Counted from the first letter of the stretch, positions 15,055-24,600 are shown. The stretch is DNA of 32,243 bases from Thermoleophilia bacterium (GCA_016649615.1 JAENXK010000010.1:1-32243); one strand, 5' to 3'. Numbers and translations are program-made. The notes: generated from the sequence alone by a model not told the origin.

Positions 15055-15414
15055 GGGGACGACAGGCTTCGACGCGGTCGGTCCGTGCGGAGGGTTGCAG
15101 GTCGAGGATGTCGATGGCCTCGTAAAAAATCGGCAAAAAACCAATACGTGCGGACCATGAGTTCGCCCTCACCGCTTAGCTGATACCTAAGCGATGAGAG
15201 TCGGTCCTCCCTCGGCCCGTGGGGAGGGGCACCGGCTTCAGAAACGGGCTTACCCGCGAGGAGTGCTTCGGCCTCAAGGGGACAATTCAGAGGCTCGGCC
15301 TTCCGTAGTGCCTGCCGGCACGGCCCCCGGGAGGCGACAACAAAGCGCCGGCTAAGCCTGTAGACACTTTTCGTCACGCGGCTGCGGACGCGGGTTCAAT
15401 TCCCGCCGTCTCCA
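15055..15414 (+). ncRNA. ssrA: tmRNA (transfer-messenger RNA)
   Basis: The 5' end GGGGACG (15055-15061) pairs with CGTCTCC (15407-15413) to form the acceptor stem, with A15414 as discriminator; CCA is not encoded. The T-arm is GCGGG, TTCAATT, CCCGC (15390-15406). GACAGGCTTCGAC near the 5' end is the conserved tmRNA D-loop region. The tag reading frame runs from GGC 15132 to TAG 15177-15179 and encodes GKKPIRADHEFALTA, a typical charged-then-small-hydrophobic degradation tag. The resume codon follows an A-rich stretch (GTAAAAAATC). The tmRNA is charged with alanine and works with SmpB (10733) to rescue stalled ribosomes; the tag directs the product to proteolysis. The tag ends in ALTA instead of the usual ALAA. 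Confidence 0.97.
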
Positions 15415-15432
15415 TATCCAGCCCTCAGAAAA

Positions 15433-15488
15433 GGCCCCCGACCAAGGGGCCGCCAGCTCAGAAAGGCCCGCCCGGGGGGACGGGCCTT
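15433..15488. terminator. Two tandem hairpins, probable terminator of ssrA
   Basis: GGCCCC (15433-15438) pairs with GGGGCC (15446-15451). AAGGCCCG (15463-15470) pairs with CGGGCCTT (15481-15488), a perfect 8-bp stem. They begin 19 bp after the mature tmRNA 3' end. Both are symmetrical enough to act in either direction, and the SLC13-type gene on the opposite strand also ends towards this gap. Confidence 0.6.
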
Positions 15489-15550
15489 GGCCGTTCCCAC
15501 CGGGCCAACCCTCTGGCCTGGGGTCCGAGAACCAGTCAGCCAGAGATCAT

Positions 15551-15585
15551 GTGCAATAGCCCCCGGTATACAGGGGTAATTGCAC
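15551..15585. repeat. Imperfect inverted repeat between ssrA and the transporter gene
   Basis: The arms GTGCAAT and ATTGCAC (7 bp) enclose a second pairing CCCC/GGGG, separated by a two-base mismatch on each side, around a centre containing GTATAC. The element is much less GC-rich than its surroundings in its outer arms. It may be a terminator for the convergent transporter gene or a protein-binding site. The remainder of the 245-bp gap shows nothing else recognisable. Confidence 0.55.
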
Positions 15586-15659
15586 AGGATCGGACGAATG
15601 CTCCCCTTTTTCGGGACCGCGGCCGGGTGGGTCAGCCGAGGGCCCAGGTGGTCATCCGG

Positions 15660-17426
15660 TCAGGCGAACGCCCACGCAGAAAGGGTCGCCGTGACCAGCA
15701 CGACCGCGGTCACCGGTAACCCGGCCCGGACGTAGTCCGAGAACCTGTAGCCACCGGGGCCGTAGACCATGGTGTTGGTCTGGTACCCCATCGGGGTCAG
15801 GAATGAAGACGAAGCGACCACCGCGACCATCATCGCGATGATCCTGGGGTCGAGGCCGGCGCCAACCGCGATCGCAATGGCGATCGGGAAGACCACTACG
15901 ATCGCGGCGTTGTTGGTGATCACCTCGGTCAGCAGGACCGTGGCCAGGGCAAGCCCGAAGATGATCCCGAGGTCGCCGAGCCCGCCGAAGAGATCGAGCA
16001 GGCCGGTGGCGATGTTCTCGGCCAGTCCGGTCGACTGCATCGCCGCGCCGATGCCGAACGCCGAGGCGATCAGCAGGATCACGCCGAAATCGATCGCTTC
16101 TCCGGCCTCGGAGAAGCTGATCGTCCGGGTCGCGATCAGAAAGCCGGCGGCGATCAGCGCGGCCTGCAGGATCGACATTACCTCGAAGGCGGCAAGAGCT
16201 ACGACCGCAACCGCCACCAGACCGACCAGCGGCGCCCGGCGGGTCGCGGAAGGTGGCGGACCGCCGAGCCTGGTGACCAGCAGGAAGTCTCGCCCGCGGC
16301 GCGACCTGGCCCGGAAATCCGGCCCGGCCAGCAGCAGCAGGGTGTCGCCGGACTCGAGCTCGAGCCGGCCCAGGCCGCTATCGATCCTTATGCCGGCCCG
16401 GTGGAGCGCGACCACCGCGGCCTGGTAGCGGCCCCGGAAACGCAGATCGCGCAGGGTCTGGCCGACCAGTCTGGAGTCGGCCCCGACCACCGCCTCGAAA
16501 AAGGTGTGCTCGGGACTGTCGATCGCCAGCATGTGCTGGTCTTCCGCTGATTTCAGGCCGGCGGTTCGCTGGAAGCTGACGATCGAATCGGAGTCGCCGG
16601 CGAACGTCAGACGGTCGCCCCCACCGAGGCTGCGGCTGGGGGAGACGGCCGGCAGGACGACCCCTTCACGCTGGATCTCGACCAGGAAGATGCCTTTCAG
16701 GTTGCGCAGGCCGGCTTCGGAGATGGTCGATCCATCCAGCGGCCCGCCCTCGATCACCTCCATCTGAACCGTGAACTCCCGCATCTCATCGGTGAACTCG
16801 TCTACCGCGGCCCTCCGTTCCGGGAGCAGGCGGGGAACCAGGAAGACAAGTACGAGGATGCCCGCGGTGGCCGAAAACAGGCTGATCCTGGTGATTTCGA
16901 ACATGCCGATCGCCGGCTCCCCGGTCGCCTCGAGCAGCCCCGAGGCAACGAGGTTGGTCGAGGTCCCGATGACGGTCAGGGTTCCACCGAGGATCGCCGC
17001 GTAAGAGATCGGAAGCAGCAGAAGTGATGGCGAGACGCCCCGCTGCTTGCACCAGGTCGTCACCTGGCCGATCATCATCGCCACCAGCGGGGTGTTGTTG
17101 ATGAAGGCCGAGATTCCGGCGGCCGGCATCGTCAGGCGGGCCAGCGACTTCCGGTCCACCTTTCCCTGCTTGCCGAGCATGCGGTTTACCAGCGGCCCAA
17201 GCAACCCGGTCTTGTCGGCGGCATAGGCGAGCACATAGAGAGCCGCGACGGTCAGCGGGGCCGGATTCGAGAAGCCGGACAGGGCCTGTTCTTCATCGAT
17301 CACGCCGAGGACCAGCAGGCTCACCGTGGCGGTCAGGACGGTCGCCGCCGGGGGCATCAGCTCGAAGGCCAGGGCGAGCAGCATCGAGACGATTACCGCT
17401 GCGGCTATCCAGGCGTCGAGGCTCAT
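15660..17426 (-). CDS. SLC13/DASS-type anion permease with two RCK_C domains
   Basis: A 588-residue membrane transporter. Two halves of hydrophobic helices (about 5-200 and 398-588) flank a cytoplasmic insert holding two RCK_C (TrkA-C) domains at about 218-290 and 303-373 (GSTISEAGLRNLKGIFLVEI; GQTLRDLRFRGRYQAAVVAL). Family motifs are the paired Asn-Asn-Thr-type loops: FINNTP (108-113) with GTSTN (154-158) in the first half, and TNNAA (504-508) with YQTNT (548-552) in the second. They form the substrate and cation sites in SLC13 proteins. Members with RCK_C inserts are often annotated as sulfate or dicarboxylate/Na+ symporters; the substrate cannot be fixed here. The gene starts 45 bp after the stop of the GH15 gene on the same strand. 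No clear Shine-Dalgarno sequence precedes ATG 17426. Confidence 0.9.
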   Translation of the reverse strand: MSLDAWIAAAVIVSMLLALAFELMPPAATVLTATVSLLVLGVIDEEQALSGFSNPAPLTVAALYVLAYAADKTGLLGPLVNRMLGKQGKVDRKSLARLTMPAAGISAFINNTPLVAMMIGQVTTWCKQRGVSPSLLLLPISYAAILGGTLTVIGTSTNLVASGLLEATGEPAIGMFEITRISLFSATAGILVLVFLVPRLLPERRAAVDEFTDEMREFTVQMEVIEGGPLDGSTISEAGLRNLKGIFLVEIQREGVVLPAVSPSRSLGGGDRLTFAGDSDSIVSFQRTAGLKSAEDQHMLAIDSPEHTFFEAVVGADSRLVGQTLRDLRFRGRYQAAVVALHRAGIRIDSGLGRLELESGDTLLLLAGPDFRARSRRGRDFLLVTRLGGPPPSATRRAPLVGLVAVAVVALAAFEVMSILQAALIAAGFLIATRTISFSEAGEAIDFGVILLIASAFGIGAAMQSTGLAENIATGLLDLFGGLGDLGIIFGLALATVLLTEVITNNAAIVVVFPIAIAIAVGAGLDPRIIAMMVAVVASSSFLTPMGYQTNTMVYGPGGYRFSDYVRAGLPVTAVVLVTATLSAWAFA

Positions 17427-17471
17427 CGGGTAGTGGTGTTCTGCTGCCGGAAGGCCGCCGGTGGTCCGGTC

Positions 17472-19457
17472 TCAGCCGTCGGGGCGGGAGTCCCGCTTGC
17501 CGGCGTGGGTGACTTCCTGCTCGGCCCGGATCACGTGCATCACCGCATTGATCAGGGCAAGGTGTGTGAAGGCCTGGGGAAAATTGCCGAGGTGCCGGCC
17601 CGACAGCGGGTCTATCTCCTCGGCGTAGAGCTGAAGGCCGCTGGCAAAGCCGAGCAGCCTCTCGCAGAGCTGGCGGGCCCGGTCCAGCTCGCCGATCTCG
17701 ACCAGGGCGCTGACCAGCCAGAACGAACAGATAGTGAAGCTGCCTTCGTCGCCGGCCAGCCCGTCGTCGGTCTCCTCGGGCCGGTACCGGAGGACCAGCC
17801 CGTCCTCGGTCAGTTCCTCGGCGATCGCCAGGACCGTGTCGCGGACCCGGGGGTCGTCGGCAGGCAGAAAGCGGAGCAGCGGCATCAGAAGACAGGATGC
17901 ATCGAGCGCGTCGGTGTCGTAGTGCTGGGTGAACACCCCGCGGTCATCGACCGCGTTCTCACAAATGTCGGCGTGGATTTCGTTCGCCGCCTGTTGCCAC
18001 TCGGCGGCCAGTTCGTGATCCTCCCGCAGCAGGGCGAGCCTGGCGCCGCGGTCGACTGCGACCCAGCACATCACCTTGGATGAGGTGAAGTGTTTGGGGT
18101 CGCCGCGCACTTCCCAGATTCCGTGATCGGTACCGCGCCAGTTCTCCAGAGCCGCGTCAACCTGGCGCTTCAGGATCGGCCAGATTTCCTCGGGCATCCC
18201 GTCACGGGACTTGATGTGCAGGTAGAAGGAGTCGAGCACCGCCCCCCAGACGTCATGCTGGCTCTGGTCGTAGGCGCCATTACCGATTCGGACCGGCGAA
18301 GCGCCCTCGTAGCCGTTCAGGTGATGCAGGATCTCCTCGTCGAGCTGCTTCTCTCCGGCGACCCCGTACATGATCTGGATGTCGCCGGCTTCCCGGGCCA
18401 TCTCGGCGATGAAGTAGAAGAAGTCGTTGGCCTCCCAGTCGAATCCGAGGGTGTAGAGGCCCCAGAGCGTGAAGGTCGAGTCGCGGATCCAGGAGTAGCG
18501 GTAGTCCCAGTTGCGCTGGCCACCGGGGGTTTCGGGAAGCGACGTCGTGGCGGCCGCGATCAGGGCTCCGGTGGGCGAATAGGTCAATCCTTTGAGGGTC
18601 AGTGCCGACCGCTCCAGATAGCTTCGCCAGGGATGGTCGGGGAAGGTCCCCCGGGCCAGCCAGTTCTGCCAGTGGTGAGCGGTCCAGACCAGCTTGCTGT
18701 GGGCCTCGTCATAGTCCCGGGGTGGCTCATGTTCACTCCAGGACAGGGCGACGAACCGGACATCGCCTTCTTTGAGCAGCGTACGGGCAGTGGTGCGTGG
18801 TCCCTCGAAGCCGAGGTTCATGTCGCTGGTCAGCCGGAGCTGGACATCGGACCCGTCCGCGGTGGCGACCCCTTCGTGGTAGGCCTCGCCGGTGTACTCC
18901 CAGCTGGCCTGGCGGCGACCGTAGTCGAAGGCGGGCTTGCAGTCGAGGACCAGCTGGACTTCACCGTGGACGCAGCGCACCATCCGCAGCAGCACGTGGT
19001 CGGCGTCGTAGTCGGTGGGCGCCCGGCGGTGCGTGTTGGAGCGGTCCCGTTTGTGATGCCAGGGCCCTATCAGGAGGACGTCGCGCACGATGATCCAGCC
19101 CTCCCCGGTACCCCAGCTCGTTTCGAGCACCATCGTGCCCGGCACGTAGCGCCGGTTGGTCGGGACGTTGACGTCGGCCGGCCCGAGCCGGAAAGTGCCG
19201 GCGCTGCGATCGAGGATCGAGCCGAAAACGCTGGGTGAGTCAAATCGAGGCAGGCAGAACCACTCGACGTTGCCGCTCGGTGCGACCAGTGCCGATACTT
19301 CGCCGTCGGAAAGGAAGCCATAGTCGGCGATCGGCGGGAAGGGGGAGACCCCCTGCACCGGTTCGTAGGTGGGGATCTGCGTCTCCCAGGTCGAGCCGAA
19401 CTGGGGCCCGGGGCCGGGCCCGGGCCCGGGGCCTGCTTCGAAGGAGCCGTTGCTCAA
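17472..19457 (-). CDS. Glycoside hydrolase family 15 protein (glucoamylase/trehalase-like)
   Basis: A 661-residue cytoplasmic enzyme with no signal peptide. The N-terminal beta-sandwich begins at IADYGFLSDGEVSALVAPSG (43-62) with GNVEWFCLPRFDSPSVFGSI-type motifs. The (alpha/alpha)6 barrel carries NWDYRYSWIRDSTFTLWGLY (316-335), GIWEVRG with Glu449 as likely general acid, and YAEEIDP with Glu613/Glu614 supplying the base, followed by LGNFPQAFTHLALI. This architecture is shared by bacterial glucoamylases and by the mycobacterial-type GH15 trehalases. Actinobacterial members of this length are often trehalases, so alpha,alpha-trehalose is a plausible substrate. Residues 9-18 are a (Gly-Pro)5 run before the fold. 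The start at TTG 19457 is uncertain because no Shine-Dalgarno or -10 box fits well. Confidence 0.9.
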   Translation of the reverse strand: MSNGSFEAGPGPGPGPGPQFGSTWETQIPTYEPVQGVSPFPPIADYGFLSDGEVSALVAPSGNVEWFCLPRFDSPSVFGSILDRSAGTFRLGPADVNVPTNRRYVPGTMVLETSWGTGEGWIIVRDVLLIGPWHHKRDRSNTHRRAPTDYDADHVLLRMVRCVHGEVQLVLDCKPAFDYGRRQASWEYTGEAYHEGVATADGSDVQLRLTSDMNLGFEGPRTTARTLLKEGDVRFVALSWSEHEPPRDYDEAHSKLVWTAHHWQNWLARGTFPDHPWRSYLERSALTLKGLTYSPTGALIAAATTSLPETPGGQRNWDYRYSWIRDSTFTLWGLYTLGFDWEANDFFYFIAEMAREAGDIQIMYGVAGEKQLDEEILHHLNGYEGASPVRIGNGAYDQSQHDVWGAVLDSFYLHIKSRDGMPEEIWPILKRQVDAALENWRGTDHGIWEVRGDPKHFTSSKVMCWVAVDRGARLALLREDHELAAEWQQAANEIHADICENAVDDRGVFTQHYDTDALDASCLLMPLLRFLPADDPRVRDTVLAIAEELTEDGLVLRYRPEETDDGLAGDEGSFTICSFWLVSALVEIGELDRARQLCERLLGFASGLQLYAEEIDPLSGRHLGNFPQAFTHLALINAVMHVIRAEQEVTHAGKRDSRPDG

Positions 19458-19651
19458 AGGGGTGTCTTTTCCGCGAATGTCAAGAGCTGGTCAGGAATGC
19501 TGGCACACCGGCGGACCCGGTGTCCGATCCGGGCGTGACCGTGCACGGCGACCCATCAGGTCGTCGGGCCGTCCCGGAGGCTCCCGGCCGATCGCTACCG
19601 GCCAGCGGGCACCACCGGCAGGGCCAAGTTGGCAAACTGCCCGTCCACCTT

Positions 19652-21571
19652 ATGGCAGTCGTGACCGCAACCAGTATCGGTATCCACCTCGGTGGTGATC
19701 CCCTGTTCAGCGAAGTTTCTTTCAAGCTGACCCGCGGGACCCGGATGACACTTTCGGGCAGAAACGGAGCCGGCAAGTCGACCCTGCTGCGGATTCTCGC
19801 GGGGGAGATCAGCAATGATTCCGGGGCGCTCAGTTTCCAGAAGGGGGCGCGTGTGACGCTCCATGACCAGCGTCCGCCCCGTGACTCCGGCTTATCGTTG
19901 ATGGAGTACGTCTTCACCGGGAGGGCCGACGTGCTCGAGACAGAGGCCGAGCTGGAGCGGCTGGAGGAGCAGATGTCGGCCGGCGATCACGACGAAGAAA
20001 CGATGAGGGCCTACTCGGCCGCCCAGCAGAGACTGGAGATCGCCGGCGGCTATCGCTGGCGGGATGAGGTTCTGGCCGTGCTTCGTGGCCTCGGCTTCGA
20101 CAGCGGAGAGTTCGACCGGTCGCTTTCCACCTTCTCCGGGGGCGAACTGACCCGGGCATCGCTCGCCCGGGCTCTCGCGGCCCGGGCCGACCTGCTGCTC
20201 CTGGACGAGCCGACCAACCATCTCGACATTCCCACCCTCGAATGGCTCGAGGAGTACCTGAAAGCGCTCGACGCGGCCGTGGTCCTGGTCGCGCACGACC
20301 GCTGGTTTCTGGAATCGGTCGGCACTTCTGTCCTGGAGCTCGAGGCCGGAAGGGCCCGATACTTCTCCGGCCCCTGGCATGCCTGGCGCAAAGAACACGC
20401 GGCGAGACAGGTGGCCCTCGGCAAGGCGATCGAAAGACAGAAGGCCGAGATCGCCCGGATGGAGCGGTTCGTCGACCGCTTTCGCTACAAGGCGACAAAG
20501 GCCCGTCAGGCCCAGTCCCGCCTGAAGCAGATTGACCGGGTCAGGCAGAACGCCGTCGCTTCGGACCCCGAAGACCGCAGTCGCCTGGCCTTCGCTTTCG
20601 CCGAGCCGCAGAGGGCGAGCCGGGTTGTGCTCAAGATGGTGAATGGCAGGATCGAAGTTCCGGGGCGGGTTCTCCTCGACAGGGCCGACCTGTTGATCGA
20701 GCGGGATGAGCACGTCGTCCTGATAGGCCCGAACGGCGCCGGAAAGACGACCTTGATGGAGACTCTGGCGGGCGAGCGGAAACCGGCTTCGGGCAGCGTC
20801 AGGCGCGGTCACAATGCCATAGTCGGCTATCTCTCCCAGCACGCCGAGACCGCTGCGGGTGAGGGCACCGTGCTCGATGCCGCCGCGCGTGAGACCGGCC
20901 TCACCGGGCAAAAGGTCCGCGATCTGCTCGGCGCCTTTCTCTTTTCCGGCGACGATGTCAACAAATCCCTGACCGACATCTCGGGCGGCGAGCAGCGGCG
21001 GCTTTCGCTGGCGATCCTGGTCGCCTCAGGAGCAAATGTGCTGCTTCTCGACGAGCCGACGAACCACCTCGATATCGAGAGCCGGGAAGCGCTCGAAGAC
21101 GCCCTCTCGGCCTTTCCCGGGGCGGTTGTCCTGATCTCGCACGACCGGGCGCTTCTGGAGGCGGTCGGGAGCCGTACCCTGGTCTGCGAGAACGGCGAAC
21201 TGAGCAATCACATGTCGGGATGGGCCGAGTACCAGCGGGCAAAAGACGAGTTGCTCGAGGCCGGTCGCATCGAGGCGGCCAGACTGGCCGCGGGGTCGAA
21301 ATCGAAGCGGCCCAGCGCCAACGCGAGGCGGGGAGGATCGCCCGGCAAGGAGTCGGCCCGGGCCCGGCGGCGGGTCGGCAGCCTTGAGAAACAGATCGAG
21401 CGGGCCGAAGCGGAACTGGCAGCGGTCGAGGATGAGCTGGCCGATCCGGCCGCCTGGTCAACTCCCGACAAGACCGACAGGGCGACCCGCCGCCACGAGA
21501 AGGCCAGGTCGAAGGTCGCCCGCCTCTACGAAGAGTGGGAAGAGGCCGAGGGGGCGCTGACGCCGGAGTAG
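19652..21571 (+). CDS. ABC-F family ATP-binding cassette protein
   Basis: A 639-residue soluble protein with two ABC domains and no membrane segment. Domain 1 has Walker A GRNGAGKST (36-44), signature FSGGELTR (161-168) and LLLLDEPTNHLD (181-192). Domain 2 has GPNGAGKTT (359-367), ISGGEQRR (443-450) and LLLDEPTNHLD (464-474). The linker at 245-330, rich in Arg/Lys (FRYKATKARQAQSRLKQ), is the P-site tRNA interaction motif of ABC-F translation factors. Residues 565-635 form a C-terminal coiled coil as in Uup/YdiF-like members. ABC-F proteins act on ribosomes with bound tRNA; some give resistance to antibiotics and others are housekeeping. The class here is not resolved. ATG 19652 or GTG 19661 could be the start; the long open frame upstream lies antisense to the GH15 gene and lacks protein character. 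Confidence 0.93.
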   Translation: MAVVTATSIGIHLGGDPLFSEVSFKLTRGTRMTLSGRNGAGKSTLLRILAGEISNDSGALSFQKGARVTLHDQRPPRDSGLSLMEYVFTGRADVLETEAELERLEEQMSAGDHDEETMRAYSAAQQRLEIAGGYRWRDEVLAVLRGLGFDSGEFDRSLSTFSGGELTRASLARALAARADLLLLDEPTNHLDIPTLEWLEEYLKALDAAVVLVAHDRWFLESVGTSVLELEAGRARYFSGPWHAWRKEHAARQVALGKAIERQKAEIARMERFVDRFRYKATKARQAQSRLKQIDRVRQNAVASDPEDRSRLAFAFAEPQRASRVVLKMVNGRIEVPGRVLLDRADLLIERDEHVVLIGPNGAGKTTLMETLAGERKPASGSVRRGHNAIVGYLSQHAETAAGEGTVLDAAARETGLTGQKVRDLLGAFLFSGDDVNKSLTDISGGEQRRLSLAILVASGANVLLLDEPTNHLDIESREALEDALSAFPGAVVLISHDRALLEAVGSRTLVCENGELSNHMSGWAEYQRAKDELLEAGRIEAARLAAGSKSKRPSANARRGGSPGKESARARRRVGSLEKQIERAEAELAAVEDELADPAAWSTPDKTDRATRRHEKARSKVARLYEEWEEAEGALTPE

Positions 21572-21641
21572 GAAGGTCGGGGGTCGCTGAAAGCGTGCTG
21601 GCAGGGCCACGAAATCGCGATATGGCTCTGGATCCCGCTGG

Positions 21642-21647
21642 TAGGTT
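21642..21647 (+). promoter_or_regulatory. Candidate -10 box of the GGDEF-EAL gene
   Basis: TAGGTT lies 8 nt before the ATG at 21656, with no Shine-Dalgarno sequence. It supports ATG 21656 as the original start of the gene. Confidence 0.35.
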
Positions 21648-21655
21648 CGGCCGAG

Positions 21656-24600
21656 ATGTCTCGCGAAGCCCCCGCCCCCGCAAGGAAGGGGTCTCCCGAT
21701 GCCGCGGGCGGACTTCCGATTCCGTTGGACGCATGGGACGAGGCGAATGCCGGCAGCTTCCGCAGGGTCTGGCTGGCGTTCGCGGCGTACGCGCCGGCCC
21801 TGGGCGGCGGACTGCCTTCGTCTGCGCGATCGCGGTCGCCCTGGGCTGGATGGCCGGACTACCGGTTCTCCAGGGGGCCTACTTCGGACTGCCCCCGGCA
21901 ACGGCCTGGACCGCGATTCTGCTCGGCCTGCTCGGTGCCGCGCTGATCCTCTCCCGGCCCGGTCAGGGCGGTCGGGCTCACCACGGCCGAGTCGGCCGGA
22001 GCGTCGCGGCGCTTGCCACCGTCGGGGCCGCGACCGTCCTGCTGGACGAGGTCTGCGGCTGTCTGTTCTTCGACTGGGCCGCGCAGGGAGCCTGGCAGCA
22101 GCCGATATCGGGTCCGGTCTTCATGCTTCTCCCGCTCCCGTTCAGCGTCCTGACGGTAGATGCCGGCCCTCCCGGCTACCGCTGGAACGACTTCCTGATT
22201 CCCCTGATCGCGGTTCGCTGCTGGTCGGCCTGCTGGCTTTCGGCTACCGGGTGGATCTTGCTCTCGGACGGATGGACCCCGGCTTCAGCCTGACTCTGCT
22301 CCTGGTCAGTGCCGGCACCTACCTTGCCTACTTCTTCCTGCGTCCGGACCGTGGGATCCCCGGATTCATGCTCTCGGCCGGGCCCGGCCCGGCGATGGCC
22401 CGTTTTCTGGTTCCGACGGTGATGCTGCTTCCAGCTCTGGTCTCGATATCTTCGCTCAGCGAGCCGTTGATCGGGGCCAGGCCGGCCGACGGCGTCGGCG
22501 AGATCCTGATGCTGACGCTCCTGCTGGCCGCGGTCGCCGGGACCTCGCGACGGCTGCAGCGTTTTTACCGGGCCTGGCAGTTTGCCGAAGGAACACGGGC
22601 CGAGCGGGCCGCCGTCCTGGGTTCAATCAAGGAGGGCGTGGCGATGCTCAGGGACGATGACCTGATGATCGTCCTGACCAACCCCCAGTTCGACACGATG
22701 TATGGCTACGAGAACGGTGAACTGGTCGGACGCCACCTCTTCTGTCTGTTACCGGAGGATCTGGACCGCGACGAAATGGAGGAGTGGCAGCGGCTCGAGA
22801 ATGAGCTCGCGAAAACGGGACGGGTCGCATACGAGGGTCGCACGATTCACCGTGACGGGTCGACGATCTGGTGCAGCAGCAACATATCTACGGCTGACCA
22901 TCCCGAGCACGGCCCGGTCCGCATCGTTGTGGTCAGCGACATATCGGCCGAGTACCGGGCCAGGGAGGCCGGGGCCCGGGCACACGACCGTTTCCGCCAG
23001 GTCTTCGAGCAGAGCCCGACCGGGATCTGCCTGGCCAGACCCGACGGCACGTTCGAGAGGGTCAACTCCGCCTACGAGAGGATTACCGGGTTCACCGCCG
23101 AGGAGCTCGACGAAGTCCCGTTCACCGAGATCACCCACCCCGACGAAGTGGACGAAGACCGGCGGCTCCTCGAGTCACTCTTTGAAGGCGAGATCGACCG
23201 CTACGGCTTCGAGAAGCGAGCCATCAGGAGGGACGGGGACGTCGTCTGGGTGGACCTGACCGTGGCCCGCCTGCGGGAGCTCGACGAAGCCGAACCCCGG
23301 GCTCTGTACATGGTCGAAGACATCACCGAGCGCCACCATTTCCACCAGCGCCTGCAGCACATGGTCGATCACGATGCCCTGAGCGGTCTCTTCGGCAGAC
23401 GTCGTTTCCAGCGGGAACTGGAGGCGGCACTGGACGAAGAAAGGGCTCCGGGAGCTCCGGTCGCCCTGCTCAGCCTCGACCTCGACAACCTCAAGCTCGT
23501 CAACGACAGCTTCGGTCACACCGTCGGAGACCAGCTGATCGTCAGGGCCGCCGAGATCCTGAAGGGCGAGCTGGGCGGAACCGGCATCCTGGCCCGCCCG
23601 GGCGGGGACGAGTTTGCGGTCCTGGCTCCGGGAACTGATGGAGAAGAAGCGTTGAGCCTTGCCGAAAGGCTGGCCGAGGCCATCGCCCGCGAAGTAAGGG
23701 TCGGGGTGGCCGACCGTACGGTCCGGCTCACGGTGAGCATCGGCGTCGCCGTGGCCCGGCCCGGAGAAGATGCCTCGGCGGAAAAGCTCCTGATGGAGGC
23801 CGACATCGCGATGTATGACTCCAAGGCCTCGGGCAGGGACTGCGTGAAGCTTTACGACCGGGCGGAGAACTCTGACATCGCCCAGTCGATCGACTGGCAC
23901 AGCCGAATCGGGCGGGCACTCGAATCGGGCGGTTTCCGGCTTTATGCACAACCGATTCTCAGTCTCGACGGGACCGGGCCGGCTTTCTTCGAACTGCTGA
24001 TCCGCCTGAGGGACGATGACGGATCTATCGTTCTGCCCGGCACCTTCCTGCCGGTTGCCGAGCGGCATGACCTGATCCAGGACATTGATCAGTGGGTGAT
24101 CAGCAGCGCGATCAAATCCCTGGCCGGGTTCGATCTCGACAGCGATGCCCTCAAGCTGAGCGTGAACCTGTCGGGCCGGTCGGTCGGAGATCCGCGATTT
24201 CCAGATTTCATCGCTACGGAACTTGCCCGGAGCCAGGTAGACCCGGCGAGCCTGGTCTTCGAGATTACCGAGACCGGCGCCATCAGCGACATGACCGGCG
24301 CCCGGAAGCTTGCCGAAGAGCTGGCTCGCCTCGGTTGTGGCCTGGCACTCGACGATTTCGGGACCGGCTTCGCCTCTTTCTACAACCTCAAACACATCGA
24401 CTGCGACTATCTCAAGATCGACGGCGAGTTCGTCCGTGATCTGGCTGGCGACAGAGACAACCGGCTCCTGGTCAGGTCGCTGGTTTACGCCGCCCGCGCG
24501 ATGGGCAAGCTCACCGTGGCCGAAGGGGTCGAGGATGGCGACTCGCTGGAGTTGCTGAAGCAGTTCGGCGTGGATTTTGCCCAGGGCTACCACTTCGGGC

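Noticed and set aside
14989-15144. N-terminal extension of the oxidoreductase frame across the tmRNA gene
   Set aside because: The segment is antisense to ssrA and its promoter, and ATG 14988 has an excellent Shine-Dalgarno sequence directly before a FAD-binding N-terminus.
15134-15183. Alternative tmRNA tag frame beginning at GCA and ending in PSPLS
   Set aside because: It lacks the small-hydrophobic C-terminus; the frame from GGC 15132 ends in FALTA and TAG, matching known tags far better.
15370-15414. Possible separate tRNA gene at the tmRNA 3' end
   Set aside because: The T-arm and acceptor strand belong to the tmRNA; the 5' partner strand is at 15055-15061, not nearby.
15415-15659. Integrated element at the tmRNA gene
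   Set aside because: No integrase, no repeat of the tmRNA 3' end and no foreign gene content is visible downstream.
18090-19238. 382-codon plus-strand frame inside the GH15 gene
   Set aside because: Antisense shadow with no motif; the GH15 reading has catalytic residues and full length.
19478-19483. TTGACA on the minus strand upstream of the GH15 gene as a -35 box
   Set aside because: No TANNNT lies at suitable distance; the expected -10 place reads CCTTTG.
19235-19651. 139-codon upstream extension of the ABC-F frame
   Set aside because: It lies antisense to the GH15 N-terminus, is Arg/Ser/Pro-rich, and has no relation to ABC-F N-termini.
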